This document shows positions 13,001-21,800 of a stretch of 64,000 bases of DNA, in pieces. A model generated the notes under the pieces. That model did not search any database, was not told where the DNA came from, and saw only the letters and a program-made list of their open reading frames with translations. A program made the position numbers and the translations under genes. The stretch lies in the NCBI GenBank assembly GCA_949710005.1, contig OX453286.1, forward strand, positions 5,133,701 to 5,197,700, given 5' to 3'. Positions within the stretch are counted from its first letter, which is position 1. The number at the start of each line of letters is the position of its first letter. This DNA is from Ricordea florida (taxonomy: Eukaryota; Cnidaria; Anthozoa; Corallimorpharia; Ricordeidae).

Positions 13001-13664
13001 CCAAAACTGCGCCAACCCTACTCACCAACACTGTGCCAACCCTGCTCACCAACACTGTGCCAACCCTGCTCACGGACACTGTGCCAACCCTGCTCACCAA
13101 CACTGTGCCAACCCTGCTCACCAACACTGCGCCAACCCTGTTCCCAACACTGCGCCAACTCTGCTCCCCAACACTGCGCCAACCCTGCTTCTTTAAATTC
13201 AAACTTCACTTTCACTTAAGAGCTTGATGCAGTGTCTCTTGGATTATAGGGAGCTCGATGCTTTCATCTACGATTCGCCATTTATTGACCTTGGAGTGTC
13301 CAAGATGCCAGGCTGCTCATTTAGGGTGGTGGGGGATCCAATAGCTACTAAACCTTACGCTGTAGCGTTTCCCAAAAATTCTACTTGGAGGGATCCCATT
13401 TCCTACCTCATGCTCCGGTACGAAAAGAAGGACTTTTTTCGCAAGCTCAAGGAGAAATGGTTTCGAGGGGGATGCTTCTACAGTGAAGAACCCACTCCAG
13501 GCGCTATCCGAATGAGCCCTGCAAACTTCAGTGGTTTCTTCTTAATTCATATTGGAGCAGCAGTGATATGTGTTTTTATTCTCTTGCTGGAGTATCTGTG
13601 GTTTTGCAGAGTAAAGAAAACTGGAAGTTACCTTATAAGGGAAGCGACAAGAAAAGTTGCTTGA
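2771..13664 (+). CDS. NMDA-type ionotropic glutamate receptor, paralogue 1 (5 coding exons)
   Basis: Coding exons are 2771-3127, 9032-9600, 9902-10928, 12273-12436 and 13250-13664. All use GT-AG introns and join in frame to give about 843 residues. The product should be a plasma-membrane ligand-gated cation channel subunit. Order: hydrophobic leader, amino-terminal domain, S1 lobe, M1 (about 545-565), re-entrant M2, M3 (SYTAKLAAS), S2 lobe starting TGINDPK, M4, and a short tail of about 17 residues. The ligand carboxylate-binding arginine is R503 and the S2 aspartate is D714 (AFIYDS). PRSFGAR after the pore and TGIND resemble GluN1. Oddities are lysine at the pore selectivity position (K596) and K630 in place of the invariant asparagine of SYTANLAA. 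A tandem paralogue lies at 18444-24207. Possible poly(A) signal AATAAA at 14116. The ATG at 2771 is chosen because it opens the leader; a 5' non-coding exon is possible. An extra coding exon within the transposon-filled intron 1 cannot be excluded. Confidence 0.87.
3540..3781. repeat. left half of an older dispersed repeat interrupted by the Penelope-like element
   Basis: A block with ggaaatcaggcaccgtgacg and gtgtttggatatc recurs at about 20370-20400 and, reverse-complemented, at about 48345-48380. The right part, with cgatacatg and gtttcatcacg, is found after the element at about 7075-7150 and matches about 20465-20560. The intact order at 20300-20605 indicates that the Penelope-like element inserted into this older repeat. 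A (TA)n run ends it at 3763-3781. Confidence 0.55.
3782..4231. repeat. left inverted terminal repeat of the Penelope-like element
   Basis: About 450 bp starting aggcaattgtgg and ending near attcataaaa. It is the reverse complement of 6463-6914 with only scattered differences, including one in the hammerhead-like motif (acgtttcgg here, acatctat on the other side). On the minus strand, bases 3908-3885 read a hammerhead-like core. Confidence 0.85.
4486..5016 (-). pseudogene. GIY-YIG endonuclease domain of the Penelope-like element
   Basis: A 176-residue frame. A cysteine cluster (CFKCKRTRCDLCC) precedes a GIY-YIG nuclease core with VIYLASC and LQYIGST corresponding to the GIY and YIG strands, and RVRFRNHKSA carrying the catalytic arginine region. 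In this retroelement order the domain nicks target DNA. Read alone it lacks its RT because of the upstream frameshift. The cysteine-rich linker between RT and nuclease is typical of the family. Confidence 0.85.
5010..6503 (-). pseudogene. Penelope-type reverse transcriptase (frameshifted from its endonuclease)
   Basis: A 497-residue frame. Visible RT motifs are VSWDVVSMFPNI (motif A aspartate), GTAMGPKNACSYADLAMG (motif B), and WRYRDDVFDLW (motif C, RDD). It would copy element RNA at a nicked target. The frame ends shortly after FRRSK, just before the endonuclease frame begins at 5016 in another phase. A one-base loss in the T run at 5027-5030 explains the break. The start ATG lies in the right terminal repeat, so the true N-terminus of the family is missing. 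Confidence 0.85.
6463..6914. repeat. right inverted terminal repeat of the Penelope-like element
   Basis: Mirror of the left repeat, ending ccacaattgcct. It supplies the first 14 codons of the reverse transcriptase frame (minus strand, ATG at 6503). On the plus strand, 6785-6808 reads CTGATGA, a GGTC-ATT-GACC hairpin, then GAAAC. Confidence 0.85.
6785..6808 (+). ncRNA. hammerhead-ribozyme-like core in Penelope terminal repeat
   Basis: The order CTGATGA, 4-bp stem GGTC/GACC with loop ATT, GAAAC matches the conserved centre of a hammerhead ribozyme. Hammerheads are an established component of Penelope-like terminal repeats. One extra A follows CTGATGA, and I could not assign helices I and III, so activity is unproven. 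The twin motif is at 3885-3908 on the minus strand. Confidence 0.45.
7004..7068. repeat. (TA)n microsatellite
   Basis: About 65 bp of uninterrupted TA dinucleotide in intron 1 of receptor 1. Shorter TA runs border the Penelope-like element at 3763-3781 and occur within its repeats. Confidence 0.95.
7508..7890 (+). mobile_element. tRNA-derived SINE
   Basis: The head has an A box (TAGCTCAGTTGG) and a B box (GGTTCAAGCCC), an internal Pol III promoter, and a TΨC-like hairpin. A shared body follows (gaggagaaagtgcttcc, ggttagactttctagtc, gggacgttaaagaacc) and an A-rich tail of aaatcc units. Related copies are at 46696-46890 (minus), 53268-54022 (plus, split) and 53495-53897 (minus). The 3' end here differs from those copies, indicating a subfamily. 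Confidence 0.8.
8023..8906. mobile_element. MITE family A, copy 1, with amplified internal unit
   Basis: An 884-bp element flanked by a perfect 7-bp duplication GTTCTAC (8016-8022 and 8907-8913). Ends are CAAGAGGAAATGAGG and the inverted match ending TTTTCTCTTG. The left end is a tandem array; the right end (8710-8906) is single copy and matches copies 2 and 3. It lies in intron 1 of receptor 1, as copy 2 lies in intron 1 of receptor 2, but with a different target site. Confidence 0.85.
8040..8710. repeat. 69-bp tandem repeat inside MITE A
   Basis: About ten units of 69 bp, each a multiple of three, so long frames stay open on both strands. Each unit contains a copy of the terminal inverted repeat (caagagaaaatgatg) and an internal hairpin GTAAGAGAAC ... 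GTTCTCTTAC. Units differ by a few bases. No sign of real coding function. Confidence 0.92.
9032..9600 (+). CDS. NMDA-like receptor 1, exon 2 (amino-terminal domain)
   Basis: Begins after acceptor ctttactgcag and ends TACAG|gtgaga. It encodes KQLQVRMLPSPNDRD through DQQRKLYR, the second part of the bilobed extracellular amino-terminal domain. The paralogue exon (19710-20272) keeps long identical stretches such as LELGCDHITVFTC. Confidence 0.85.
9902..10928 (+). CDS. NMDA-like receptor 1, exon 3 (end of ATD, S1, M1, pore, M3)
   Basis: A 1027-nt exon. It includes FWGETGWVQF, the S1 lobe with KDGNFGAYN, the arginine R503 in the TLTRAVYVDFSYPF stretch, M1 (LWVTFLGSVAITVWIVWALE), the pore loop with WSNVVK and PRSFGAR, and M3 with SYTAKLAAS. 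It ends TGINDPK at donor AAG|gtaatc. Confidence 0.9.
11186..11537. mobile_element. MITE family B, copy 1
   Basis: Inverted ends GGGACCTTTCACTTTTTA and (reverse-complemented) GAGACCGTTTATCTTTTA, each followed by a GAGGGAGGG purine tract. The interior has gattaaaatattatga and aatttaaaaatygcatgacc, shared with copy 2 at 40324-40594. No clean target duplication was found. It lies in intron 3 of receptor 1. Confidence 0.7.
12273..12436 (+). CDS. NMDA-like receptor 1, exon 4 (S2 lobe)
   Basis: Encodes FQDPPEGFTFSTLRSSGT through EGIEKLKMG and ends in phase 2 at GG|gtaagt. I place the acceptor at ttacaag because retaining FQ restores the GluN1 spacing after TGINDP. The alternative acceptor six bases later (tttcag) is also in frame. 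Confidence 0.82.
12829..13192. repeat. 24-bp minisatellite in intron 4 of receptor 1
   Basis: About fifteen units of consensus CCAACCCTGCTCACCAACAC plus TGTG (24 bp). Unit length is a multiple of three, so several frames on both strands remain open by chance. The array ends 57 bases before the acceptor of exon 5. The matching intron of paralogue 2 has an unrelated 106-bp repeat. Confidence 0.92.
13250..13664 (+). CDS. NMDA-like receptor 1, exon 5 (S2, M4, C-terminus)
   Basis: Starts after ggattatag. It encodes ELDAFIYDSPFIDLGVSKM (ligand-pocket aspartate D714), then VAFPKNSTWRDP, KWFRGGCF, and M4 (FFLIHIGAAVICVFILLLE), with stop TGA at 13662-13664. The cytoplasmic tail is short and lacks a PDZ-binding end. 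Confidence 0.88.
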
Positions 13665-14240
13665 AAGAGGAGTAAGATGACACCCTCGATTCACAAAACC
13701 GGAATCGAAAACGATTGCATAATTATGGTTTAACCTTGTAGCATTATTATCATTCTCGTTATCGTTACTGTTATCGTTATCATTAGCCTTATCGTTGTCG
13801 TTATTATTGGCATTATGAGTGACATTATTGTAATTATTATTACTATTATTATTACAATTATCATTGTAGTTGTTATGACCGTTATATTTTCTATTGCAGT
13901 TGTCATTAACCCTTTAACCCCTGAGATCAAAATCTTAATTCTTCTAACTGATCTCAATACATCTTTCATTACATCAGCGTGGAGATTTTGATGTTATATC
14001 AACAAAACCTACACGAGTTTTCAGATTGCATATTCTCATGAGCTCTATGGTTGCCTTTGTAGTATTATGTTTAAGAGAAGATGCATGTTGGTCACTGTCA
14101 GGGAGTAAAGTGTTAAATAAAAATGTTTTTGAGGAAATTAGAGAGCTCCACAGTGCTTTAGAAGACTTTTACCACGAACCTCATCCTTAGATATCATTAT
14201 ACATCCTAAGAAGTACTTAGACACCCTTATCCAAATAAAA

Positions 14241-14357
14241 ATAGTGTACCGAAGGCCATCCTTACCAGTATTTAAACATCCTTAAACATTCTTAGACAAC
14301 GTCTAAGGATGTCTAAGGATGTTTAAGTACTGCTAAGGATGGCCTTCGGTACACTAT
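14241..14357. mobile_element. hairpin (foldback) element
   Basis: Inverted arms ATAGTGTACCGAAGGCCATC ... GATGGCCTTCGGTACACTAT enclose shorter repeats of aaggatgt. The whole 117 bp can fold into one imperfect stem. It resembles a small MITE. Confidence 0.75.
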
Positions 14358-15586
14358 ATGTCCCCATACACCACTTAGGATCGCTGACCAAAGCAATCGT
14401 GAGCTCTGGAAACGAAATCGGAAACCATTTTGATACATGGGCAAGCGTCATGAGAAAGACTGGTAGTTTCGTGGGCTGCTATCGGCTCATTGCCGAGAGA
14501 GCACAAGTAAAATAAGGTACGTGTAGATTTTAATAAGCAAAATGTTACAGCGATTTAACTTCAAGTAACCGACTTTTTTTACTTAAGGTCTCTTTATACT
14601 GGAAACAGTGATCTCAAGGCTTCCTTATGTTAAAAGTTATGCTACCTGTAATGTCACATTATTTCTTTCATAAAATAATCGCATGGGACCAACCACAGCT
14701 GTGAAATGTAATTATGTATTTGCGGTCAAAACTATACATGGTAAGAAGTTATAATTTATTTAAGGTACCTTAAACCTTAAAACCAGTTTGGTACTAAACT
14801 TAAGTATACGATTTGTTAAATCAGGTGCATTGACAAGATGTACAAGAAAACAAATCAGATCTCTTATAACGCATTGAAATCCCGTTTCACAGGATATATA
14901 ACTCATGCATGAGGATTCAACAAAACAAAAAAGATGTAAATTTAAAGTTTGCCCCCTACAATGAATCGTTTAACTAATTCATCACTAAGAAATTTTATAG
15001 CAAGAAACAGTGGCATCAATTTGTTGTGCTCCATATCTGATTGCACGAAACAGTGTTAAGATGAGTTTATCTTGCGTGTCTTATATTTTTCTCAGTGTAA
15101 AAGGGATCAGTGTGAAGGACTGAATGACCAATTCACAATTGCACATGCGTGTTTTGTTTAAAAGTCTCAACTGTGCCTCAGGAAAACAAGTTGGTTGCTT
15201 TCAACAATATATTGAACAAAAGTCCAGGAGATATTTTAACAAAAAAATTCGGTCATCATTTCCAATGCACCTTCCTGAATCATGATAAGAAGTATACTTA
15301 ACATTAAAATAACACGTCGCAAATTTTTCGCTTGCACGCATCAATAGCGGCTAATTTAGATAAGTAACTGCATTTTTGTCAACTCGCATATTAACACGAA
15401 AACTCTCTTTTTCAAAGAACACGAAAAAATTAAATGAGACAATTAGACTGAACCAGCCAATAGTCATTACATCAACGTGAACACAAAAAGAAATTAAGTA
15501 ACAAACTAACTGGCATTCCCTAATTTCGTGCGTTGGCTTGTCTTTCTTAATCATAACATTTTGGATTTTCAATACAATTCTAAATA

Positions 15587-17935
15587 AACAGGTGCTTGTA
15601 TTAATGTGAAAAAATTACGGTGAATTAACAAGACATGTCTCGACAGTTCTGGGCAGACACTGTCCCTTTTTTACCATGAACTGCGACTCTGGCTTTCAGC
15701 AACGCGATAACGATTTCAGGGGATTTACTGCAGTAGCTTGAAGGAGGCGTTTCTCAAAAGGTGAATACGCAAACAAGATACGGTAGTTTTTGCATGTATA
15801 TAATTGTTCCAGGGATTGTGACTCCAGGCTTTAAACAGTTAGATAAGGATCACTTTTCAAAAGGTTTAGAACAGAGGTTTGTACGGAGCCGTTTTTCAAA
15901 ACGTGAATGCGTAAGCAAGAGACGGTAAGGACGGGCGAACGCCTGTGGAAATTACTTCTAAAACGATGACAGGCTCAACTTGCTGACGTTCAGCTGTAAG
16001 AGCTAGCAAAATTCTCAAGAACAGGTCACTTATATTAAGAATAGTGTAACTGTTGCGCTTCGGACTATTAGTTGTCAGCGACCAACAGTCTCAAAAACAT
16101 CTCTGGAATTCAACGTAACTGTGCTTTACGTTTCAGCTCGTGAGATTTCTACGCAACACTAGTTCCTGAGTCACCAAAAGAGTTGATTTGCTTTTTACAG
16201 ACGCATGCAAACGCACACAATAAGAGTCAAGCTGTAGAGCGATGCAACTACATGAAGAGCGTTAGCCCTTCCCTCTGACAAAACGTCAGCACCCTCTCTT
16301 ATATCTTACGATGGTACAAATTACTTTATCAACTTGTTTCATTATTCCAATTTCTTGGGTTCTACATGTAAAAGGGGGTTGAGTCATTGTTTTAATTATT
16401 CGGCAACGGTGGTGGGAAAAGGGAGAGGTGGCAGAGACCTTTGATATAAAACGACGGGAAATATTTTATTTCGTCTCCTGCTTGAAGCCCAAAAATTCCT
16501 ACATTTCTAGCTGCTAAGGTACTTTTTTTAGTTGCTCAAGAAATATATGTATAAAAAACAATGCCTGATTTGTGCTACAATTGCATTGTAATCTGAAAGG
16601 AAATACTGAAGAGAACGTGCGCGATATTGCAGCTATACACGACTCTGTCATGACAGGTCATCTGCGTTTCAAGCGTCGTAAAGACTCATGGGAAAATAAT
16701 TCCCCTTCAGTATTGTATGAATACCTTCTAGATCAGTTCAGTTCAGTTCGTCAGTTCTTTTATTTAAGCCTGTCTAAAATACATCACAGCAAGAGTTAAT
16801 TGAAAATATAGGTTGGCAAGAGTCGAGAACAATTAAAAAGGACGCAATGCAAAGGTCGCTTTTGAGCCAAGGCATTTTATACTCTTTTCACCAAAAAATA
16901 TATTGGCTTTCCGAGTCTTTTTATCCGGCTGTGAATGGCACAGTAGCAGACACGAGCTCTCACTAAGAATGCTAGTGGTAGTAGCCTGACTAATTAACAG
17001 GTGCTTGTATTAATGTGATAAATTAACGGTGAATTAACAAGACATGTCTCAACAGTTCTGGGCAGACACTTCCGCTTTAAATTTTTACCATGAATTGCGA
17101 CTCTGGCTTTCAGCAATGCGATAACGATTTCAAGGGATTTACTGCAGTAGCTTGAAGGAGGCGTTTTTCAAAAGGTGAATGCGCAAACAAGAGACGGTAG
17201 TTTTTTCGTGTATGTAATTGTACCAGGGATTGTGACTCCAGGCTTTAAATAATTATTTAAAAAACATATAAATAAGGATCATTTTCCAAATGGTTTAAAA
17301 CAAGAGTTTGTACGACGCCGTTTTTCAAAACGTGAATGCGCAAGCAAGAGACGGTAAGGACGGGCGAACGCCTGTGGAAACTACTTCTAAGACGATGGCA
17401 GGCTCAACTTGTTGACATTCAGCTGTAAGAGCTAGCAAACTTCTCAAGAACAGGTCACTTATATTAAGAACATTGTTGCGCTTCGGACTATTAGTTGTCA
17501 CCCACCAACAGTCTCAAAAACATCTCTAAACTGGAATTCAACGTAACTATGGAGTCACCAAAAACGTTAATTAGATTTGCCTATTATAGACGCGTACAAA
17601 GTATAGACGTACACAATAAAAGGCAAGCTGGAGAGCGATGAACTACATGAAGAGCGTTAGCCCTTCCCTCTGACGAAACGTCAGCACCCTCTCATATCTT
17701 ACGATGGTACAAATTACTTTATCAACTTGTTTGACAGAGTCGTGTATAGCTGAATAATAATATTGTTGCGCTTCGACAAACAGTCTCAAAAACATCTCTA
17801 AACTGTACGAGTACCTTCTAGATCAGTTCAGTTCAGTTCTTTTATTTAAGCCTGTCTAAAATACATCACAGCAAGGGTTAAGTAAAATTATACGTTGGCA
17901 AGAGTCGAGAACAGTGAAAAAAGACGCAAAGGTTC
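15587..17935. repeat. tandem segmental duplication, about 1.41 kb apart, second copy rearranged
   Basis: 15587-16339 matches 16996-17732 almost base for base (caggtgcttgtattaatgtg; gagcgttagcccttccctct). A second shared block, 16716-16850 versus 17805-17935, follows. In the second copy about 380 bp is missing. The junction at 17733-17750 carries the reverse complement of 16630-16648 (agctatacacgactctgtca), so a small inversion accompanied the deletion. Confidence 0.85.
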
Positions 17936-18443
17936 GTTAAAAAGCGAGTGCGCTTTACCGTTGTCTGTACTGTTATCGACAAAAATTTGTTGTGGACTCA
18001 CCTGGCTGCGTCTCGCGAGTCCACAACAACTTTTGACTACTGTGATGACGCACAACGTTGTCGCTAAGAGTACAGACAACTCTACACGCCATTCGATTTG
18101 TTTTTTACCACAATATCTGATCAACGTCAAAGAAAAAAAAATTTCAAAGCGTGACCAAGATCGTGACTCATTGACGCGAGACGCGTTGTCTGGACTCTTA
18201 TCGAAAACGGCAAATTAGCCAATTAGATTCCGAGATTAGTAGCAGTTGTAGTAAAAATTATTTTAAACAAGTTTATAGTATTTTTCTCCCAAAAGCTGAA
18301 AGAAGAAAACGAAAATCGTCAGGGTTTACTGCAAAAGTGCGTTAGCTAACAGAATTTACCATTCATTTTCCAGAGAGCAGGGCTCCAATGAAGGCCACCA
18401 TTAGAGTTTCCGAAAGCATGAAAACTGGATCAAGCTACTGAGG

Positions 18444-18803
18444 ATGAATCGCAGCATGATACGAGTTTTCACTGCAAAGATTGCAATGATCTTTCTTCTG
18501 GAATTGTCGGCGGGTCAAAGAACTGCCCCACCTCGCATCGCTTTAATAACAAACGATACATTGGACCTGTCGCCATGGCGACAACAGTTGAACATCGAAT
18601 TCATAAATATTTCTAGGACAAATTTCAGTTTGTTTGATGCTCTTGTAGTAGCAGAGAGAGCGCTGGGAAATGGAGAGGGAAAAGAGAAAGTGAAGGCTGT
18701 GATAGGATCCGGAAATGACGTCATTGATGGATTCATAGAGGAGCTCGCCGAACAGTTGACAGTCCCATTTATATCTATCAGTAAGAGGAGCTATGGTATC
18801 AAG
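18444..18803 (+). CDS. NMDA-like receptor 2, exon 1 (signal peptide, start of ATD)
   Basis: 120 residues from MNRSMIRVFTAKIAM, ending ISKRSYGIK at donor AAG|gtaaac. It aligns with exon 1 of paralogue 1 (IxLITNDxxDxSPW). Confidence 0.82.
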
Positions 18804-21800
18804 GTAAACAGTATATATGAGTTATTGACCAAGCGAAAGAAAAAATGAGGTAAGAGAACGCATCTTCCATAAGGGGACAGAATCTATTTTTAGATCCGGA
18901 AACTATTTTGACTGACCAATGGCTGATGTCCTTCTCATCACGTGGTTGTAATTTCAATGCGCCATGTGGAAACCGCGCAGCCACGAAACGAGATATAAAT
19001 AGATTCCGCGCCAATAATAGATTCTGTCCCCTTATCATATCAGACGAGGTTATGTTCTCTTTCCTCATTTTCTCTTGATTCTGTTCCCTTATAATATCAG
19101 ACGGGGTTATGCTCTCTTTCTTCATTTTCTCTTGATTCGGTCCCTTATCATATCAGACGGGGTTATGTTCTCTTTCCTCATTTTCTCTTGCCAAGCGTGA
19201 GGTCAAGATGGTAGCATATTGGCTAAGTTCTTTTTCGCGTTTTTATTGTACGACTCGTAGAATAAAAACACAGAAAAGAACGAGGCCAACCGCAGCCACC
19301 TTCACAGAACACGTTCGGTCAATAAGGGATTTGTTTATGGTCATTTTGTTTCCTTTTGTCTCGCGAGCTAATAAGGCCCATAATGGCCGCTCAGTGAGCC
19401 AATCAGAATCTAAGGATTCGCTCATGTTCCCCGCTTGCGGAACCAGCAAAAAATATGGGTTAAAAGATATGGGTTATTAACTAAGTATGAGGTCAGGTAA
19501 TCTGGATACTTTGACCCAGCAGAGGTCGATAAAATATATTACTGGCGTAGAATTTACTTTTCGACGTGCTTTCAAGTTACGACTTTTGGTTCTTGTCGTC
19601 TAAAATGGCACCTGTTGCTCCAAAAACTTCGCGTCGGTGAGTTTCCTTTTCTAGGCGCTGTTCATTGATTTTACACATGCCTGAGAACGAAAAATTATTG
19701 TCCCTACAGAAAAACTACCAAGTACGCATGACTCCTTCACCAAACGACCGTGATTACGTGATACTCCATTTGGCGCTGGAGCTTGGTTGTGACCACATCA
19801 CCGTGTTCACGTGTCGTCACAAACTGCCAACATTTTCAGTCGAGTTTTATTCCAAGCTAAAGAGCCACGAATCTATAGGACTCAGACTGGTCAAATTACC
19901 TTTTAGTAAGGCAGCGCTGGCGATGGTAAAGATGGCTGACGAAATTTACCAGATGTCAAACCACAGCTCTGCGCTTATGGTGCTTGACTGTACATACCAG
20001 GAAGTGTCACTGCTTGTTGAAGCAGCGAACCTGGTCTCTATCCGACTAGTACAGTTATGGTGGCTTATTTTAAGAGATGTTGCGGAAACGAAAGAGAATA
20101 AAGTTTTCCTCCCGGCGAATGTACTAGGAATACGATCCGCGTTCAGCAGAAAACGCTCCATTATTGATGCTCTTACTGCATTGAATAATTCGTTACATCA
20201 GTGGAGATCAACCTGGAAGGCGGACATATATGAAACTTCCTCAATAGAAGACCAGCAACGTAGGTTATACAGGTAAGATGCCAAGACGTTACGCAGCTCA
20301 TGCAACGCTTGCTGTCTTTGGTCAATAAAACCTTCTCAAACTCATTAAGAATGCATAAGGATAAGACAAAGGAAATCAGGCACCGTGACGTGTTTGGATA
20401 TCCGATGACACAGGGCTCAGTTTTGCACCGTTTATTTCTCCTTCTAAATAATTTCGCTCGAGAAGCTATATCGAACATTCGATACATGAGTTTCGTCGTA
20501 TGCAGACCAATCGCCCTGAAGTTCGCCCAAAATACTCTGCTACGCGTCGTCTTTTCAGCTCTCTTCTGCATCTTGTATTTGATATACTACGTAAAACACA
20601 CCTAGGCAAATAACACGAACAATGACCCTTGCCCTAAGAACAAAAGAGTTGCGTCAAGTATAGGACGAGTGAAATAAAGGTTTTAAAGACTTGTGTGGTA
20701 TCCAAAAAGCCTAGGACAAATAGCAAAGGTAATATGAAGTTTGTACCATTTTTCTAGATGTCATAACTTTGCCTTTGGGTATTTATCAAACCCTGCCTCA
20801 CAGTTCTTATGCATCATTTTAATAATTAATTTTAATAATTTGATTGATTTAATATTGATCGAATATTAATTGTAGGCACATTTTGATGCAAACATTTTGG
20901 GGAGAAACTGGATGGGTGCAGTTCGATGACCAAGGAGATCGGATCAGTGCTGGTTACGACATTGTTAGAACAGCAGTCAGTAAAAATTTAAGCAGAGGAA
21001 ATTTCTGGACGACAGTTGGTTATGCACAGGCTTTTAGCATCAAACTGTCTACTTCATTCTGGATGGGAGGAGAGTCGGAGAATCATTCAACCGCGATACT
21101 TCGTGTAGTCGTCATTGAGGAGGAACCAATGCTTATTGTTAGCAAAGAAGGTGTGACCACCGATAGCGAATGCGTCCTCAGTTATCCATGTACGCGGTAT
21201 GTCCCAACGTCGGGTAGCAACTATTCATCTAAAGGCACACCATCCGTCCCATTAAAATGCTGTTGTATGGGATTTCTTATCGACGTTCTGAAATGGTTAG
21301 AGAAAGATCTTCGCTTCAGGGTCCATATTTACATTGTCAAGGATGGTAACTTTGGAGCGTACAACAAAACGACCAAGATGTGGAATGGCATGGTTGCCGA
21401 TCTTCTAGCACACCAAGCCGATATGGCTCTCTCAACTTTGACAATCACAGCGATTCGTGCACAATTCGTCGACTTCTCGTATCCTTTTTTCTACGGACAA
21501 ACAAAGATTATGATTTCGTATAGAAGCCCGAAGTCGCCGAGCGTTTGGGAGTTTGGCTTCCTTGCTCCTTTTCACTTTCATTTGTGGGTCGCGTTTCTCA
21601 GCGCTATCAGTGTTATGGTATGTATAGTTTGGGCCTTGGAAAGACTAAGCCCGTTTGGTCGTTACCACAGTCACGACTCCATAGGAAACCAAAGGAGCAA
21701 GTTTAATATCGCAGCTTGTATGTCCTTCATATGGGCCAACGTTGTAAAACTTGACCTGGAAAGCGTCAAGCCAAGAAGTTTCAGCGCTCGTTTCACAACA

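Larger units (their letters stand above)
13665..18443. other. intergenic region between the two receptor genes
   Basis: No exon recognised. It contains a likely poly(A) signal for gene 1 at 14116, a run of degenerate TTATYR triplets (13738-13910), a 117-bp hairpin element (14241-14357) and a tandem duplication of about 1.4 kb. 14360-15580 shows nothing I can name. A purine- and pyrimidine-mixed stretch at 18240-18440 should hold the promoter and 5' UTR of gene 2, but no TATA box stands out. Confidence 0.55.

Noticed and set aside
12757..13227. Several long frames in 24-bp repeats
   Set aside because: Up to five frames are open at once; this is a property of the minisatellite, not coding.
18515..18736. 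Antisense gene overlapping receptor 2 exon 1
   Set aside because: Shadow frame only; no independent start, splice or domain evidence.
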